Assembly (NCBI RefSeq): GCF_000382305.1
Contig: NZ_KB908023.1
Location: forward strand, 62,001-126,000
Reading direction: 5' to 3'
DNA from: Vitreoscilla stercoraria DSM 513
GTDB taxonomy: Bacteria; Pseudomonadota; Gammaproteobacteria; Burkholderiales; Neisseriaceae
Length of the DNA: 64,000 nt
The stretch's first letter is position 1. The number at the start of each line of letters is the position of its first letter. Positions 7,757 to 16,485 of this stretch are shown here, piece after piece. The notes beneath the pieces were generated by a model that was given only the letters and a program-made list of their open reading frames with translations, ran no database searches and was not told where the DNA came from. The translations under genes were made by a program, and so were the position numbers.

Positions 7757-8500
7757 TTAATGCGAACGCAATTGGCTCAAAAATTGTTTGGCACGTTCGT
7801 GTTTTGGATTGGTGAAAAATTCTTCTGGTGTCGCCTCTTCGATGATTTCACCATGATCGACAAATACCACTCGATCGGCCACTTCTCGCGCAAAACCCAT
7901 TTCATGCGTCACACACATCATGGTCATGCCACTCAAAGCCAAATCCTTCATCACTTTCAACACTTCGCCAATCATTTCAGGGTCTAGCGCCGAAGTTGGC
8001 TCATCGAACAACATCACTTTCGGTTGCATCGCCAAACCACGGGCAATGGCAACACGTTGTTGTTGACCACCTGACAATTGACTCGGGAAAGATTCGGCTT
8101 TGTGAGCCAAACCCACTTTTTCCAACAAACCCATAGCCAATTCACGCGCTTCGGTTTCTTTCATGCCACGCACTTTCATAGGCGATAACATGATGTTGTC
8201 AATGGCGCTTAAGTGTGGGTACAAATTGAAATGCTGAAATACAAAACCTACTTCTGCACGCAATTTATTCAAATCGGTTTTGTGATCGTTCACACACACA
8301 CCATCGATGTAAATATTGCCTTCTTGAATGGTTTCCAATTGGTTCACTGTACGAATCAACGTCGATTTGCCTGAACCAGACGGACCACACACCACCACCA
8401 CTTCACCTTTGGCAATTTCCAAATTCACACCATTAATTGCGTGTAAATCCTTGCCAAACCATTTGTGGATATTTTCAAAACGGATCATTGCATCAGCCAT
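7757..8500 (-). CDS. polar amino-acid ABC transporter ATPase (GlnQ/GltL-like)
   Basis: A 247-residue ABC ATPase that would power import of a polar amino acid. Walker A GPSGSGKST (39-47), signature LSGGQQQ (142-148), Walker B VMLFDE (162-167) and switch H199 are all intact. The EVGFVFQHFNLYPHL segment is characteristic of the glutamine/glutamate group. The start has AGGATG upstream. No permease or binding-protein gene is adjacent, so substrate and partners cannot be told. It begins 14 bases after rsmA on the same strand and may share its promoter. Confidence 0.88.
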   Translation of the reverse strand: MADAMIRFENIHKWFGKDLHAINGVNLEIAKGEVVVVCGPSGSGKSTLIRTVNQLETIQEGNIYIDGVCVNDHKTDLNKLRAEVGFVFQHFNLYPHLSAIDNIMLSPMKVRGMKETEARELAMGLLEKVGLAHKAESFPSQLSGGQQQRVAIARGLAMQPKVMLFDEPTSALDPEMIGEVLKVMKDLALSGMTMMCVTHEMGFAREVADRVVFVDHGEIIEEATPEEFFTNPKHERAKQFLSQLRSH

Positions 8501-8514
8501 GGTTCATCCTGTCT

Positions 8515-9303
8515 TCAAACGTTTGCTGCGTTTTTGCGCAACAAATAATTACTCAATTGAACATATTCTTCTGGAGCGACGTGTTCCGCACGCAAAGTTG
8601 GGTCTAATCCCACTGCGGCAAAATCTTCGTCGTTCATCCATTCTTTTAAATTGTTGCGCAAAGTCTTGCGGCGTTGTTGAAACGCTTGTTGCAACATGCG
8701 ACTCAAATGATTGAAATCATCGGCAATGCCAATACGACCTTTATTGGGAATCATACGAATGACAGCTGAATCTACTTTTGGCGCAGGGTCAAAAGATTCA
8801 GGCGGCACATCAATGATTTTTTCCATCTCAAAATAGTATTGCAACACCACACTCAAGCGACCGTAATCATTGGTTCTGTGTTCGGCAACCATGCGCTCTA
8901 CCACTTCTTTTTGCAACATGAAATGCATGTCTACCACTTCATCTGCCACTTCCACCAATTGGAACAACAATGGCGTGGAAATATTGTAAGGCAAGTTGCC
9001 CACAATTTTTTTCATGCCAGCAATGCTGCGAAAATCCAATTGCAACACGTCGCCTTCATGTATCACCAATTTATCGGCAAATGGCAAACGTTTCAAACGT
9101 TTGATGATGTCACGGTCAATTTCCACCACATGCAATTGTTTCAGTGGACGCGCTAAAGGCTCGGTAATCGCTGCCAAACCAGGACCGATTTCAATGACCA
9201 CATCATCCGCTTGCGGACGCACTGCGTTGACAATATCGCTGATAATGCGCGTGTCTTGTAAAAAATTTTGCCCGAATCGTTTGCGGGCTTTGTGTTCTGC
9301 CAT
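8515..9303 (-). CDS. rsmA: 16S rRNA dimethyladenosine transferase
   Basis: Dimethylates two adjacent adenines near the 3' end of 16S rRNA during small-subunit maturation (KsgA). The 262-residue length is normal. The N-terminal KRFGQNFL signature (8-15), SAM-binding IEIGPG (37-42) and catalytic NLPY (103-106) are present. It lies upstream of the ABC ATPase gene with a 14-base gap and downstream of yqaA with a 41-base gap. Confidence 0.95.
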   Translation of the reverse strand: MAEHKARKRFGQNFLQDTRIISDIVNAVRPQADDVVIEIGPGLAAITEPLARPLKQLHVVEIDRDIIKRLKRLPFADKLVIHEGDVLQLDFRSIAGMKKIVGNLPYNISTPLLFQLVEVADEVVDMHFMLQKEVVERMVAEHRTNDYGRLSVVLQYYFEMEKIIDVPPESFDPAPKVDSAVIRMIPNKGRIGIADDFNHLSRMLQQAFQQRRKTLRNNLKEWMNDEDFAAVGLDPTLRAEHVAPEEYVQLSNYLLRKNAANV

Positions 9304-9344
9304 AACTTCCTTCTACCAACTTTGAGCTTGGCTCAAAGCCTTGT

Positions 9345-9764
9345 TTATGCAATCACTTGCAGTGTACCAAAAATCAACACACCATAACGTGCAAATTTGC
9401 CTATTGTCAGCATTAACGCGCTCAAAAATACATTCAAACGCAACCAACCTGCCGCAATAGCCAAACCATCACCAATAAATGGCACCCACGACATCAATAA
9501 AGCCCAATAGCCATATTTGTAAATCCACGTAATCATTTTGTCAGGCGCACGGTGTTTGTGTGGCAATAAGCGTCCCATATAATACGAAACCACCCCACCC
9601 ATGCTGTTACCGATGGTAGCAATGAGCCAAGCCCAACCCCACCATTGCGGATGTTGGTGTATCATCGCCACCAACACCACGTCGGACGTCCCTGGCAAAA
9701 TCGTTGCCGAGCTAAAAGCCGAAAACCACAAGCCTAACCATTGCCACCAAATTTCATTCATCAT
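9345..9764 (-). CDS. yqaA: YqaA family (DedA/VTT-like) membrane protein
   Basis: A 139-residue membrane protein of the YqaA group, related to the DedA/VTT superfamily. The sequence FSSATILPGTSDVVLVAMI near the N-terminus and GNSMGGVVSYYMGR near the middle are the family signatures, followed by two further hydrophobic stretches. Family members are implicated in envelope lipid homeostasis, but this one's role is unknown. Its start overlaps the stop of the upstream unknown gene by 4 bases (ATGA type), which suggests translational coupling. Confidence 0.85.
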   Translation of the reverse strand: MMNEIWWQWLGLWFSAFSSATILPGTSDVVLVAMIHQHPQWWGWAWLIATIGNSMGGVVSYYMGRLLPHKHRAPDKMITWIYKYGYWALLMSWVPFIGDGLAIAAGWLRLNVFLSALMLTIGKFARYGVLIFGTLQVIA

Positions 9765-10060
9765 CCACGCTCACTTTGAGCAATCGTAATTTCCATGGTC
9801 GCAATGATATCCGCGCGATGGTCTCGCTCTGATTGGCTGTAACCACCAAAATCATCGCTGTTTTTGATGTGATTCCAATCCGTTGCCGCATAAACAGCTT
9901 GGCGATATTGTGTGGCATCTAAGGTTTCAGCCACAAATGCCTCCGCCAAAGCCACTTCTTTGTCCCACCAAGGGTATTTTTTGCTGTCACGCAAACTCTT
10001 CGCAAACTTCCATGCTTTGGCTCGCGGCGAAATAGATTCTGAAGCAAACCATGATTTCAT
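9761..10060 (-). CDS. unknown small cytoplasmic protein coupled to yqaA
   Basis: A 99-residue soluble protein with no signal peptide or membrane segment. It is rich in Trp, Ala and charged residues, with WFASES.SPRAKAWKFAKSLR at the start and KYPWWDKEVALAEAFV in the middle. I do not recognise a family. Its stop overlaps the yqaA start by 4 bases, so the pair is almost certainly one operon. The coding bias resembles its neighbours. A single DUS-like word lies just before its start (10071). Confidence 0.65.
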   Translation of the reverse strand: MKSWFASESISPRAKAWKFAKSLRDSKKYPWWDKEVALAEAFVAETLDATQYRQAVYAATDWNHIKNSDDFGGYSQSERDHRADIIATMEITIAQSERG

Positions 10061-10070
10061 GCTGATTCCT

Positions 10071-10084
10071 TTTACAGGACGCCT
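10071..10084 (-). repeat. single DUS-like word
   Basis: TTTACAGGACGCCT, an unpaired copy in the divergent interval between the yqaA operon and the SDR gene. Confidence 0.5.
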
Positions 10085-10142
10085 CTTTTATCAGGCATCT
10101 TTTGACATGGTATTATAACTGTATTGATGACGGACAACATAC

Positions 10143-10967
10143 ATGAAAACAATCTTCATTACTGGCTGCTCTAGCGGCATCGGCTATGCCACCGCCCACT
10201 TACTCAAACAACAAGGCTGGCGTGTGATTGCAAGTTGCCGCCAAGCGCAAGATGTACAACGCTTACAAAGCGAAGGCTTGGAATGTCTACAAGTAGATGT
10301 GCGCTGTTCTGAAGATTACCGTGCCGCCATCGCTTACATCCAACGAGAAGTAGGCACTTTGGACGCGTTTTTTGCCAATGCAGGCTTTGGGCAAAATGGT
10401 GCGGTCGACGATGTGTCTTTGGCTGCAATCAAAGCCCAATTCGATACCAATGTCTTTGGCACTTGGGATGGCATTTTGCACGTTTTGCCCTTGTTTCGCC
10501 AACAAGGTTTTGGACGAATTTTGGTTAATTCCAGTGTTTTGGGTTTTGCTGCCATGTCTTTGCGTGCGCCATACAACAGCAGTAAGTTTGCTTTAGAAGG
10601 CTTGTGTGACACTTTGCGTTTGGAATTACATGGCACTTCTATTCACGTCAGCTTATTGCAACCGGGTCCCATCAAAAGCCGTTTTCGTGACAATACCTTG
10701 CAACATTTTTTAGCCCATGTGAACCCAGATTCCCCTCATGCCAATTACACAGGTTTGCTCAAACGCTTGCGTGGCGAAGGCAAACCTCATCCTTTGGCAT
10801 TGAGCAGCGAAGCTTGTGCTGCCGTATGCGCCCAAGCTTTAAATACCCCTCGCCCCAAAGCCCGTTACCGTGTGACGATGGTAACCCATAGCTTGGCCTA
10901 TTTAAAACGAGCGCTACCGACCGTCCTTTTAGACCGCCTGTTAATTGGCGGCAATGACAAAGCCTAA
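10143..10967 (+). CDS. short-chain dehydrogenase/reductase
   Basis: A 274-residue classical SDR oxidoreductase. The cofactor loop TGCSSGIG (7-14), the NAG motif (79-81), the catalytic serine near 130, and Y144/K148 in YNSSK are all visible. No basic/acidic pattern clearly fixes the cofactor, though C32-R33 after the second strand suggests NADP(H). The substrate is unknown. The gene is followed 29 bases on by maf, so the two are probably co-transcribed. Confidence 0.88.
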   Translation: MKTIFITGCSSGIGYATAHLLKQQGWRVIASCRQAQDVQRLQSEGLECLQVDVRCSEDYRAAIAYIQREVGTLDAFFANAGFGQNGAVDDVSLAAIKAQFDTNVFGTWDGILHVLPLFRQQGFGRILVNSSVLGFAAMSLRAPYNSSKFALEGLCDTLRLELHGTSIHVSLLQPGPIKSRFRDNTLQHFLAHVNPDSPHANYTGLLKRLRGEGKPHPLALSSEACAAVCAQALNTPRPKARYRVTMVTHSLAYLKRALPTVLLDRLLIGGNDKA

Positions 10968-10996
10968 CCTTATCAAGATACAGAAAGATGTGATTT

Positions 10997-11590
10997 ATGG
11001 ATTTATTTTTAGCCTCAGGCAGCCCTCGCCGTTTGCAATTATTACAACAATTGGGTTTTCAAGCCCAAAAAATCAGCAGTGACATCGATGAAACGCCACA
11101 TGACAATGAAGATGCCCAAGCTTATACCGAACGCATGGCATGGCAAAAATCAGAACAGGCTTTAGAATTATTCACTCAAGCACATGGGCAAGCCCCTGCC
11201 ATCCCTGTTTTAACCGCAGACACCTCAGTGGCCGTTGATGGCCAAATTTTGGGCAAACCTAACGACCGTCAAGATGCTTACCAAATGCTCAAACAACTTT
11301 CAGGCCGCTCACATCAAGTCATCAGCGCAGTAGTCGTTTGGCATCAAGGTACACGCCACCGTACCACTCAAATCAGCGATGTGACGTTTAAAACTTTGTC
11401 AGATGCAGAAATTTATGCTTATCTTGCCAGCGGAGAAGCCGACGACAAAGCGGGTGCTTATGGCATACAAGGCTTGGCAGCGGTGTTTATCAGCCATTTA
11501 GATGGCAGTTTTAGTGGCGTGATGGGCTTGCCTTTGTTTGAAACCACACAATTATTACAGTTGTGCCATTTGAATTGCCTCGACATCTAA
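10997..11590 (+). CDS. maf: Maf-type nucleotide pyrophosphatase
   Basis: A 197-residue Maf/HAM1-like protein that hydrolyses non-canonical or pyrimidine nucleoside triphosphates in the cytoplasm. The SGSPRR start (7-12), ADTSV with D75, and SGRSHQVI (102-109) are family motifs. In E. coli the Maf protein YhdE is encoded just before rng, the same order as here, which supports that orthology. dTTP/UTP pyrophosphatase activity is known for that subgroup. Confidence 0.9.
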   Translation: MDLFLASGSPRRLQLLQQLGFQAQKISSDIDETPHDNEDAQAYTERMAWQKSEQALELFTQAHGQAPAIPVLTADTSVAVDGQILGKPNDRQDAYQMLKQLSGRSHQVISAVVVWHQGTRHRTTQISDVTFKTLSDAEIYAYLASGEADDKAGAYGIQGLAAVFISHLDGSFSGVMGLPLFETTQLLQLCHLNCLDI

Positions 11591-11929
11591 ATCAAGACAA
11601 TTGACACCATGATGGCGAACACGGTAAAACACTTGCCATCGTGGTAACTCACACGATATTTACAGTATTTTATTTGAATATTTCAGGACGCTTGATAAGA
11701 ACACTAAAATAGCGTTTTTATCATGCCAAATGCGCTTGTAAAATATCGATCATGTCCCCATCAAATAAAGTATGGCAATCCATCTTAATGGCTATCGAGC
11801 GGTTAATTTGTTGTTACACGCCTGATAAAAGCTTGTGATAAGATGAAGCGCAGCCAAGTAGTGTCGTTTGTTAAGTATGTTGCACTTATCGCATACTCAA
11901 CAAACCACATTGAAAATCAAAGGACGACC
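11591..11929. other. intergenic region between maf and rng
   Basis: No gene is visible. A 10-bp stem CCATGATGGC / GCCATCGTGG (11607-11644) with an 18-base loop follows the maf stop but has no T-run. A single CAGGACGCTTG word lies at 11681-11694. The remainder is AT-rich and probably holds the rng promoter, which I cannot place with confidence. Confidence 0.4.
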
Positions 11930-13426
11930 ATGTTGCAAAATGCTATTGCCTTGGCTAAGGATGTGCCACGCCCACCTGAAACGGTTCTCGTTAACGTCAC
12001 TCCCCAAGAAACCCGTGTTGCTATTTTAGAAAATTCAACTGTTTGTGAATTGCATATTGAGCGCAACTCCGATCTTGGTTTGGTTGGTAATATTTATTTA
12101 GGCGTGGTCAAGCGTGTTTTACCAGGCATGCAAAGTGCTTTTATCGACATTGGTTTAGACCGTGCTGCCTTTTTACATATTGTTGATATCTTAGAACAAC
12201 GCCAACAACCCACTGAAACCCAACGCATCGAGCACATGTTATTTGAGGGTCAAAGTGTCATGGTGCAAGTCATCAAAGACCCAATTAACAGCAAAGGCGC
12301 TCGCCTTTCTACCCAAATTTCATTGGCAGGTCGCTTTTTGGTTCATTTACCACAAGATGAACACATTGGTATTTCACAGCGAATTGAAGATGAAGAAGAA
12401 CGAGCTTTATTGCGCAAGCGCTTGGAAGACTTGTTGCCAGAAGACTCTTGCCACGGTTATATCATTCGCACCAGTGCCGAAACCGCTACCGATGCAGAGT
12501 TACAGGCCGACATCGATTATTTAACTCGCTTATGGGACAACATTCGCAAGCGCAGTAAAACCGTGAAGCCCGAAACCTTGTTATACCAAGATTTGCCTTT
12601 AAGTCGCCGTGTTTTGCGTGACATGTTCAGCGACAACACCCAACGCATCTTGATTGACTCCACTGAAAACTACGAGTCCATGCTCGAGTTTGCACAAATG
12701 TATGTGCACAATGCCGTCAATAAAATTGAAAAATTCGATGGTGCGCGCCCCTTGTTTGAAACTTATGGTGTCGAAGACGAAATTGGCAAGGCTTTGCAAC
12801 CGCGCGTGAATTTGAAGTTTGGTGGTTATTTAATCATAGACCCAACCGAAGCCATGACAACCATAGATGTCAATACTGGCGGCTTTGTGGGTACGCGCAA
12901 TTTTGACGAAACCATTTACAAAACCAATTTAGAAGCTTGTCATGCCATTGCGCGCGAATTGCGTTTACGCAATATTGGCGGCATTGTCATCATCGATTTC
13001 ATCGACATGGAACAAGCCCAACACCGCGAATCGGTTTTAAATGAATTGACCCGTGTTCTAAGTCTAGACCGCACCCGCGTCACCTTAAACGGCTTTACCA
13101 GCTTGGGTTTGATTGAATTAACGCGCAAACGCACACGCGAAAGCCTCAGCCATTTATTAAGCGAGCCTTGTTCTTGTTGCAAAGGACGTGGCACTGTCAA
13201 AACAGCACAAACAGTTTGTTACGAAATCCAACGTGAAATTGTCGGTGAAGCACGCCGCTACAAAGCCAACAGCTACAAGATTTTAGCTGCCCAATCGGTA
13301 ATAGATTTGTTTTTAGACGAAGAGGCGCAATCTTTAGCCATGTTGATTGATTTCATTGGCTCGCCTATCACCTTGGCAGTTGAAACCTCATACACACAAG
13401 AACAATTTGACATCATTTTGATGTAG
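11930..13426 (+). CDS. rng: ribonuclease G
   Basis: A single-strand endoribonuclease of the RNase E/G family that matures 16S rRNA and degrades mRNA. The 498 residues match RNase G length, without the long C-terminal scaffold of RNase E. The N-terminal S1 domain (LVGNIYLGVVKRVLPGMQSAFIDIG) is followed by the catalytic aspartates in TIDVNTGGF and IVIIDFIDM and by the zinc-link CSCCKG. I chose the ATG at 11930, with AAAGGA 7 bases upstream; an in-frame ATG at 11843 would add 29 non-conserved residues. cysE follows 19 bases later. Confidence 0.95.
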   Translation: MLQNAIALAKDVPRPPETVLVNVTPQETRVAILENSTVCELHIERNSDLGLVGNIYLGVVKRVLPGMQSAFIDIGLDRAAFLHIVDILEQRQQPTETQRIEHMLFEGQSVMVQVIKDPINSKGARLSTQISLAGRFLVHLPQDEHIGISQRIEDEEERALLRKRLEDLLPEDSCHGYIIRTSAETATDAELQADIDYLTRLWDNIRKRSKTVKPETLLYQDLPLSRRVLRDMFSDNTQRILIDSTENYESMLEFAQMYVHNAVNKIEKFDGARPLFETYGVEDEIGKALQPRVNLKFGGYLIIDPTEAMTTIDVNTGGFVGTRNFDETIYKTNLEACHAIARELRLRNIGGIVIIDFIDMEQAQHRESVLNELTRVLSLDRTRVTLNGFTSLGLIELTRKRTRESLSHLLSEPCSCCKGRGTVKTAQTVCYEIQREIVGEARRYKANSYKILAAQSVIDLFLDEEAQSLAMLIDFIGSPITLAVETSYTQEQFDIILM

Positions 13427-13445
13427 TCCAATTGGAGAACAAATC

Positions 13446-14231
13446 TTGACGGCAGCACACACACCAGAGCAAGTTTGGCAAACCATTTTAGCCGAAACAG
13501 TTGAAGCAGTTGAAAATGAACCTTTATTAGCCAGTTTTTTACATCTTAGCGTTTTACGCCACAGCTCTTTTGATCGTGTTTTGGCGTTTCACCTGTCTAG
13601 TAAATTGGCCAGTGCAGTGATGGATGCGCGCACATTGTATGAAATGTACCACCAAGCTCTGAAAACCGATACCACCATTCATGATGCTGCCATTGCAGAC
13701 ATCATTGCTTACTATGAGCGCGATCCTGCTTGTGATGCGTACTCTTTACCTTTGTTATATTTCAAAGGTTATCATGCAATTCAAGCACATCGAATTAATC
13801 ACCATCTGTGGCTACAAGGTAGAAAGACATTGGCATACTTCTTGCAGAATCGCTCTTCAGAAGTATTTGGTGTAGACATTCATCCTGCTGCTACATTTGG
13901 TAAAGGTATTATGATTGATCATGGTACTGGTATTGTGATTGGTGAAACAGCGGTTTTAGGTGATGACATCTCTATGTTACATGGTGTGACTTTAGGTGGT
14001 TCAGGCAAAGAGTCTGGTGACCGCCACCCTAAAATTGGCAACGGCGTCATGATAGGTGCTAATGCCTCAGTTTTGGGCAATATTAGAATCCATGAATGTG
14101 CCAAAATTGGTGCTGGCAGTGTGGTTGTTAACGATGTTCCTGCTCGGACTACAGTGGTAGGCGTACCTGCCAAAGAGGTGGGGAAATTAGGTTCTATTCC
14201 TTCTCAAGAGATGGATCAAACCTTATCATAG
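13446..14231 (+). CDS. cysE: serine O-acetyltransferase
   Basis: Acetylates serine with acetyl-CoA, the first step of cysteine synthesis. The protein is 261 residues: a helical N-terminal domain, then left-handed beta-helix hexapeptide repeats from about residue 140, with the catalytic histidine in SMLHGVTLGG. The C-terminal tail after VGVPAKEVG is where feedback-inhibiting family members bind cysteine. The start is TTG, with GGAG 8 bases before it; no better ATG is near. It lies 19 bases after rng. Confidence 0.94.
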   Translation: MTAAHTPEQVWQTILAETVEAVENEPLLASFLHLSVLRHSSFDRVLAFHLSSKLASAVMDARTLYEMYHQALKTDTTIHDAAIADIIAYYERDPACDAYSLPLLYFKGYHAIQAHRINHHLWLQGRKTLAYFLQNRSSEVFGVDIHPAATFGKGIMIDHGTGIVIGETAVLGDDISMLHGVTLGGSGKESGDRHPKIGNGVMIGANASVLGNIRIHECAKIGAGSVVVNDVPARTTVVGVPAKEVGKLGSIPSQEMDQTLS

Positions 14232-14304
14232 AGGTCATGATATACAAATAAAAAAAGCCCTCAATCTGCGGAACCAATTGCAATAATAAAGTCAACTTTG
14301 ATAC

Positions 14305-14368
14305 CAATCTAGATTATCTCAATAATCTGTATTAGATTGATTGAAAGATGATTTTAGTATGATACTAT
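14305..14368 (+). promoter_or_regulatory. dyads and putative promoter of the roadblock/GTPase operon
   Basis: A perfect palindrome AATCTAGATT (14306-14315) is followed by a spaced dyad AATCT-N5-AGATT (14324-14338). Together they can also fold as a hairpin AGATTAT-CTCA-ATAATCT. Immediately after comes TTGAAA (14341-14346), a 16-base spacer and TACTAT (14363-14368), a reasonable sigma-70 promoter. The layout looks like an operator next to the -35 box. The regulator is unknown. The interval 14232-14516 holds no other gene. Confidence 0.4.
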
Positions 14369-14516
14369 GAGAATGTACGGTTTTGAGGCTTATTGATTTC
14401 AGGCCATTACCAATGACTATTTATGGAATTAAAAACCGTCAATATCAACGACATTTTCATTGCATCACCTTTGTAGCAGACCTTTTAATTTATTTATGCA
14501 ACGAAAAGGATTTACC

Positions 14517-14873
14517 ATGAATTTTGATAAAACAATCACTGAATTATTGAATGTAGACGGTGCTCTTGCGGCTGCAGTTGTAGATTATTCAAGTGGCATG
14601 TTGCTTGCAGGTGGCGGCACAGCTTCTATCGATTTGGAGATTGCAGCAGCTGGCAATACTGAGGTGATGCGCGCAAAAATGAAAACCATGGGCATGCTAG
14701 GCTTAAATGATGTCATTGATGACATCTTGATTACACTGGGCGAGCAATACCATTTGTTGCGTCCTTTGCAAAAACATGATGGTTTGTTTTTGTACCAAGT
14801 ATTGGACAAGGGAAAATCCAACTTAGCCTTGGCGCGCCGTGCCTTACGCGATGCAGAAAAACACTTAGCTTAA
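14517..14873 (+). CDS. roadblock/LC7-type protein A
   Basis: A 118-residue protein that resembles the roadblock/LC7 fold: ALAAAVVDYSSGMLLAGGG near the start, then an IDLEIAAAGNTEVMRAKM helix and LITLGEQYHLLRPL strand. Bacterial roadblock proteins such as MglB act as regulators or GTPase-activating partners of small Ras-like GTPases. I chose the ATG at 14517, with AAGGA 7 bases upstream. It is the first gene of a run with a large linker protein, a Ras-like GTPase and a second roadblock protein. The roadblock assignment for this copy is somewhat weaker than for the one at 17052. Confidence 0.72.
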   Translation: MNFDKTITELLNVDGALAAAVVDYSSGMLLAGGGTASIDLEIAAAGNTEVMRAKMKTMGMLGLNDVIDDILITLGEQYHLLRPLQKHDGLFLYQVLDKGKSNLALARRALRDAEKHLA

Positions 14874-14957
14874 TTGGTGTTTTCTAGATTGTCTTCGTTT
14901 CTACACTCGCCTCGGTAATATATTATTGCCGAGGCTATCTTGCTTGAGCGAGAACAA

Positions 14958-16451
14958 ATGTCCGCTAAAAATTTAAATATAAAACTGAATTTGGTTGGTT
15001 TCAACTCAGATTTAACCGATAAGTTTACCAAACAAATTGATGCTATTAACCGCATGAATACAGCTCAAAACCATCTCCAATACCGTTGGGAGATTGGTCA
15101 AAACGCATACCAATGTCAGGTACATTTTGTCATTGATTCAACATTACCACATTACCTCCACCAGTCTAAAGCCCCTATCTTAAGCAATCAAGACCTTGTG
15201 GCGGATAATTTCATTCCTTGCCCTCACCCTATCACCACTTTTGATTTGATTGATGTTTTAAAAAATATTGAACAAGTCTTTTTTACAGAACCGCCTGCTC
15301 AACATTCTAACGTCTCAAGCGACAAACCCAATATCACTTTTTGGCGTGATGGTGCGATGATTGTCCCTGCTAACACAGAAGAAACTCTTACACCCCCAAA
15401 TCAGACCAATAACAATAAAAAAACTGATCCCACTCAAACCGAGGAAGACAAGCCGGTTTTTTATACTTATGGCTCATTTCGAAAAAACCAAACCACACCA
15501 CAGCCCAATGCGACTGAAACAGCTCAAGAAGCCACTTCAACCAAACAAAACACCCAAATCCCATCCAATGGTACAGACAGTTTATCTGCGTCTTCTAAAG
15601 TATCTTCAGAAACCAAGACACATGAAAACTCAAAAGAAAAATTCATTTTATATGGTAGTTTAAAAAATAATACCAATCAAAAAAAAACAACTGACCTAGC
15701 TTCCTCTCAAGAAAATACGCCAGCTGAAGACACAAATCATAAAAATTCAGACAATGTCGCTCACCCTCAGATTGACATAAACTCAAGCACCAACCCATCT
15801 GTATCTACCGAACAGACTGTTGTAATCCCTACGATTGAAACCCAAGTCCAAGATGTCTGGGAAAGCCTGTCTCAACAAAACAGCGGTATGATTTGTCTTA
15901 AAAAATTGGGTGTTTATGTAGATTATGATAATCAAATGATTGCAGCTTCTGTCAATCATGCAAACGAGTTGGCTAACATCTTGCTTCAGGTTAATACTGA
16001 GCCAGCAGAAACAACAAATAATATTCCAAATACATTAAAACATTTTTCATTACCAGCAGTCTTATGGTCATATGGCTTGCACACACCAAAATGTGATGAA
16101 AAAAGTCAAAACTTGGATTTGGAAAACCAAGAATGGAAACTCAAGGGTTTCCCAAGATTTGGTCAATGGGAAACACATCCCACTTGGTTATTTTTAGCGA
16201 CTTTATTTGCTCAAAACTATCACAGTATTTATGCTGCACAAGCCAAAGGAAAAGCATCTCACCAACAAATCAAACATTTTATTTATGCTGCACATTTAGC
16301 AGGCTTAACTTGGCAAACCCAAGCACTACCTCAAAGCACAAAACAACAACAAAATTCATTACAAAAAAATGCGTCTGAAAAATCATCATGGATTACCAGA
16401 CTGCGCGAAAAGCTACATACTAATGAACATTTTGAATCATCTTTAGATTAA
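14958..16451 (+). CDS. large unknown protein of the roadblock/GTPase operon
   Basis: About 497 residues in three parts. Residues 1-110 alternate strand and helix in a way that recalls a response-regulator receiver (LNLVGF, VHFVIDS, FIPCPHPIT then a closing helix) but without the usual acidic pocket and Lys. Residues 110-290 are a hydrophilic Asn-, Thr-, Ser-, Gln-rich linker with two FxxYGS-type motifs (VFYTYGSFRKN, FILYGSLKNN). Residues 295-497 are a compact domain with WKLKGFPRFGQW and a helix-rich end, perhaps winged-helix-like. All structural readings are inference; no family is recognised. The start is ATG at 14958; a TTG at 14940 with GAGG upstream is an alternative. Confidence 0.6.
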   Translation: MSAKNLNIKLNLVGFNSDLTDKFTKQIDAINRMNTAQNHLQYRWEIGQNAYQCQVHFVIDSTLPHYLHQSKAPILSNQDLVADNFIPCPHPITTFDLIDVLKNIEQVFFTEPPAQHSNVSSDKPNITFWRDGAMIVPANTEETLTPPNQTNNNKKTDPTQTEEDKPVFYTYGSFRKNQTTPQPNATETAQEATSTKQNTQIPSNGTDSLSASSKVSSETKTHENSKEKFILYGSLKNNTNQKKTTDLASSQENTPAEDTNHKNSDNVAHPQIDINSSTNPSVSTEQTVVIPTIETQVQDVWESLSQQNSGMICLKKLGVYVDYDNQMIAASVNHANELANILLQVNTEPAETTNNIPNTLKHFSLPAVLWSYGLHTPKCDEKSQNLDLENQEWKLKGFPRFGQWETHPTWLFLATLFAQNYHSIYAAQAKGKASHQQIKHFIYAAHLAGLTWQTQALPQSTKQQQNSLQKNASEKSSWITRLREKLHTNEHFESSLD

Positions 16452-16485
16452 TTTATCGATATATATTTTATACAGAAAGTTCGCC

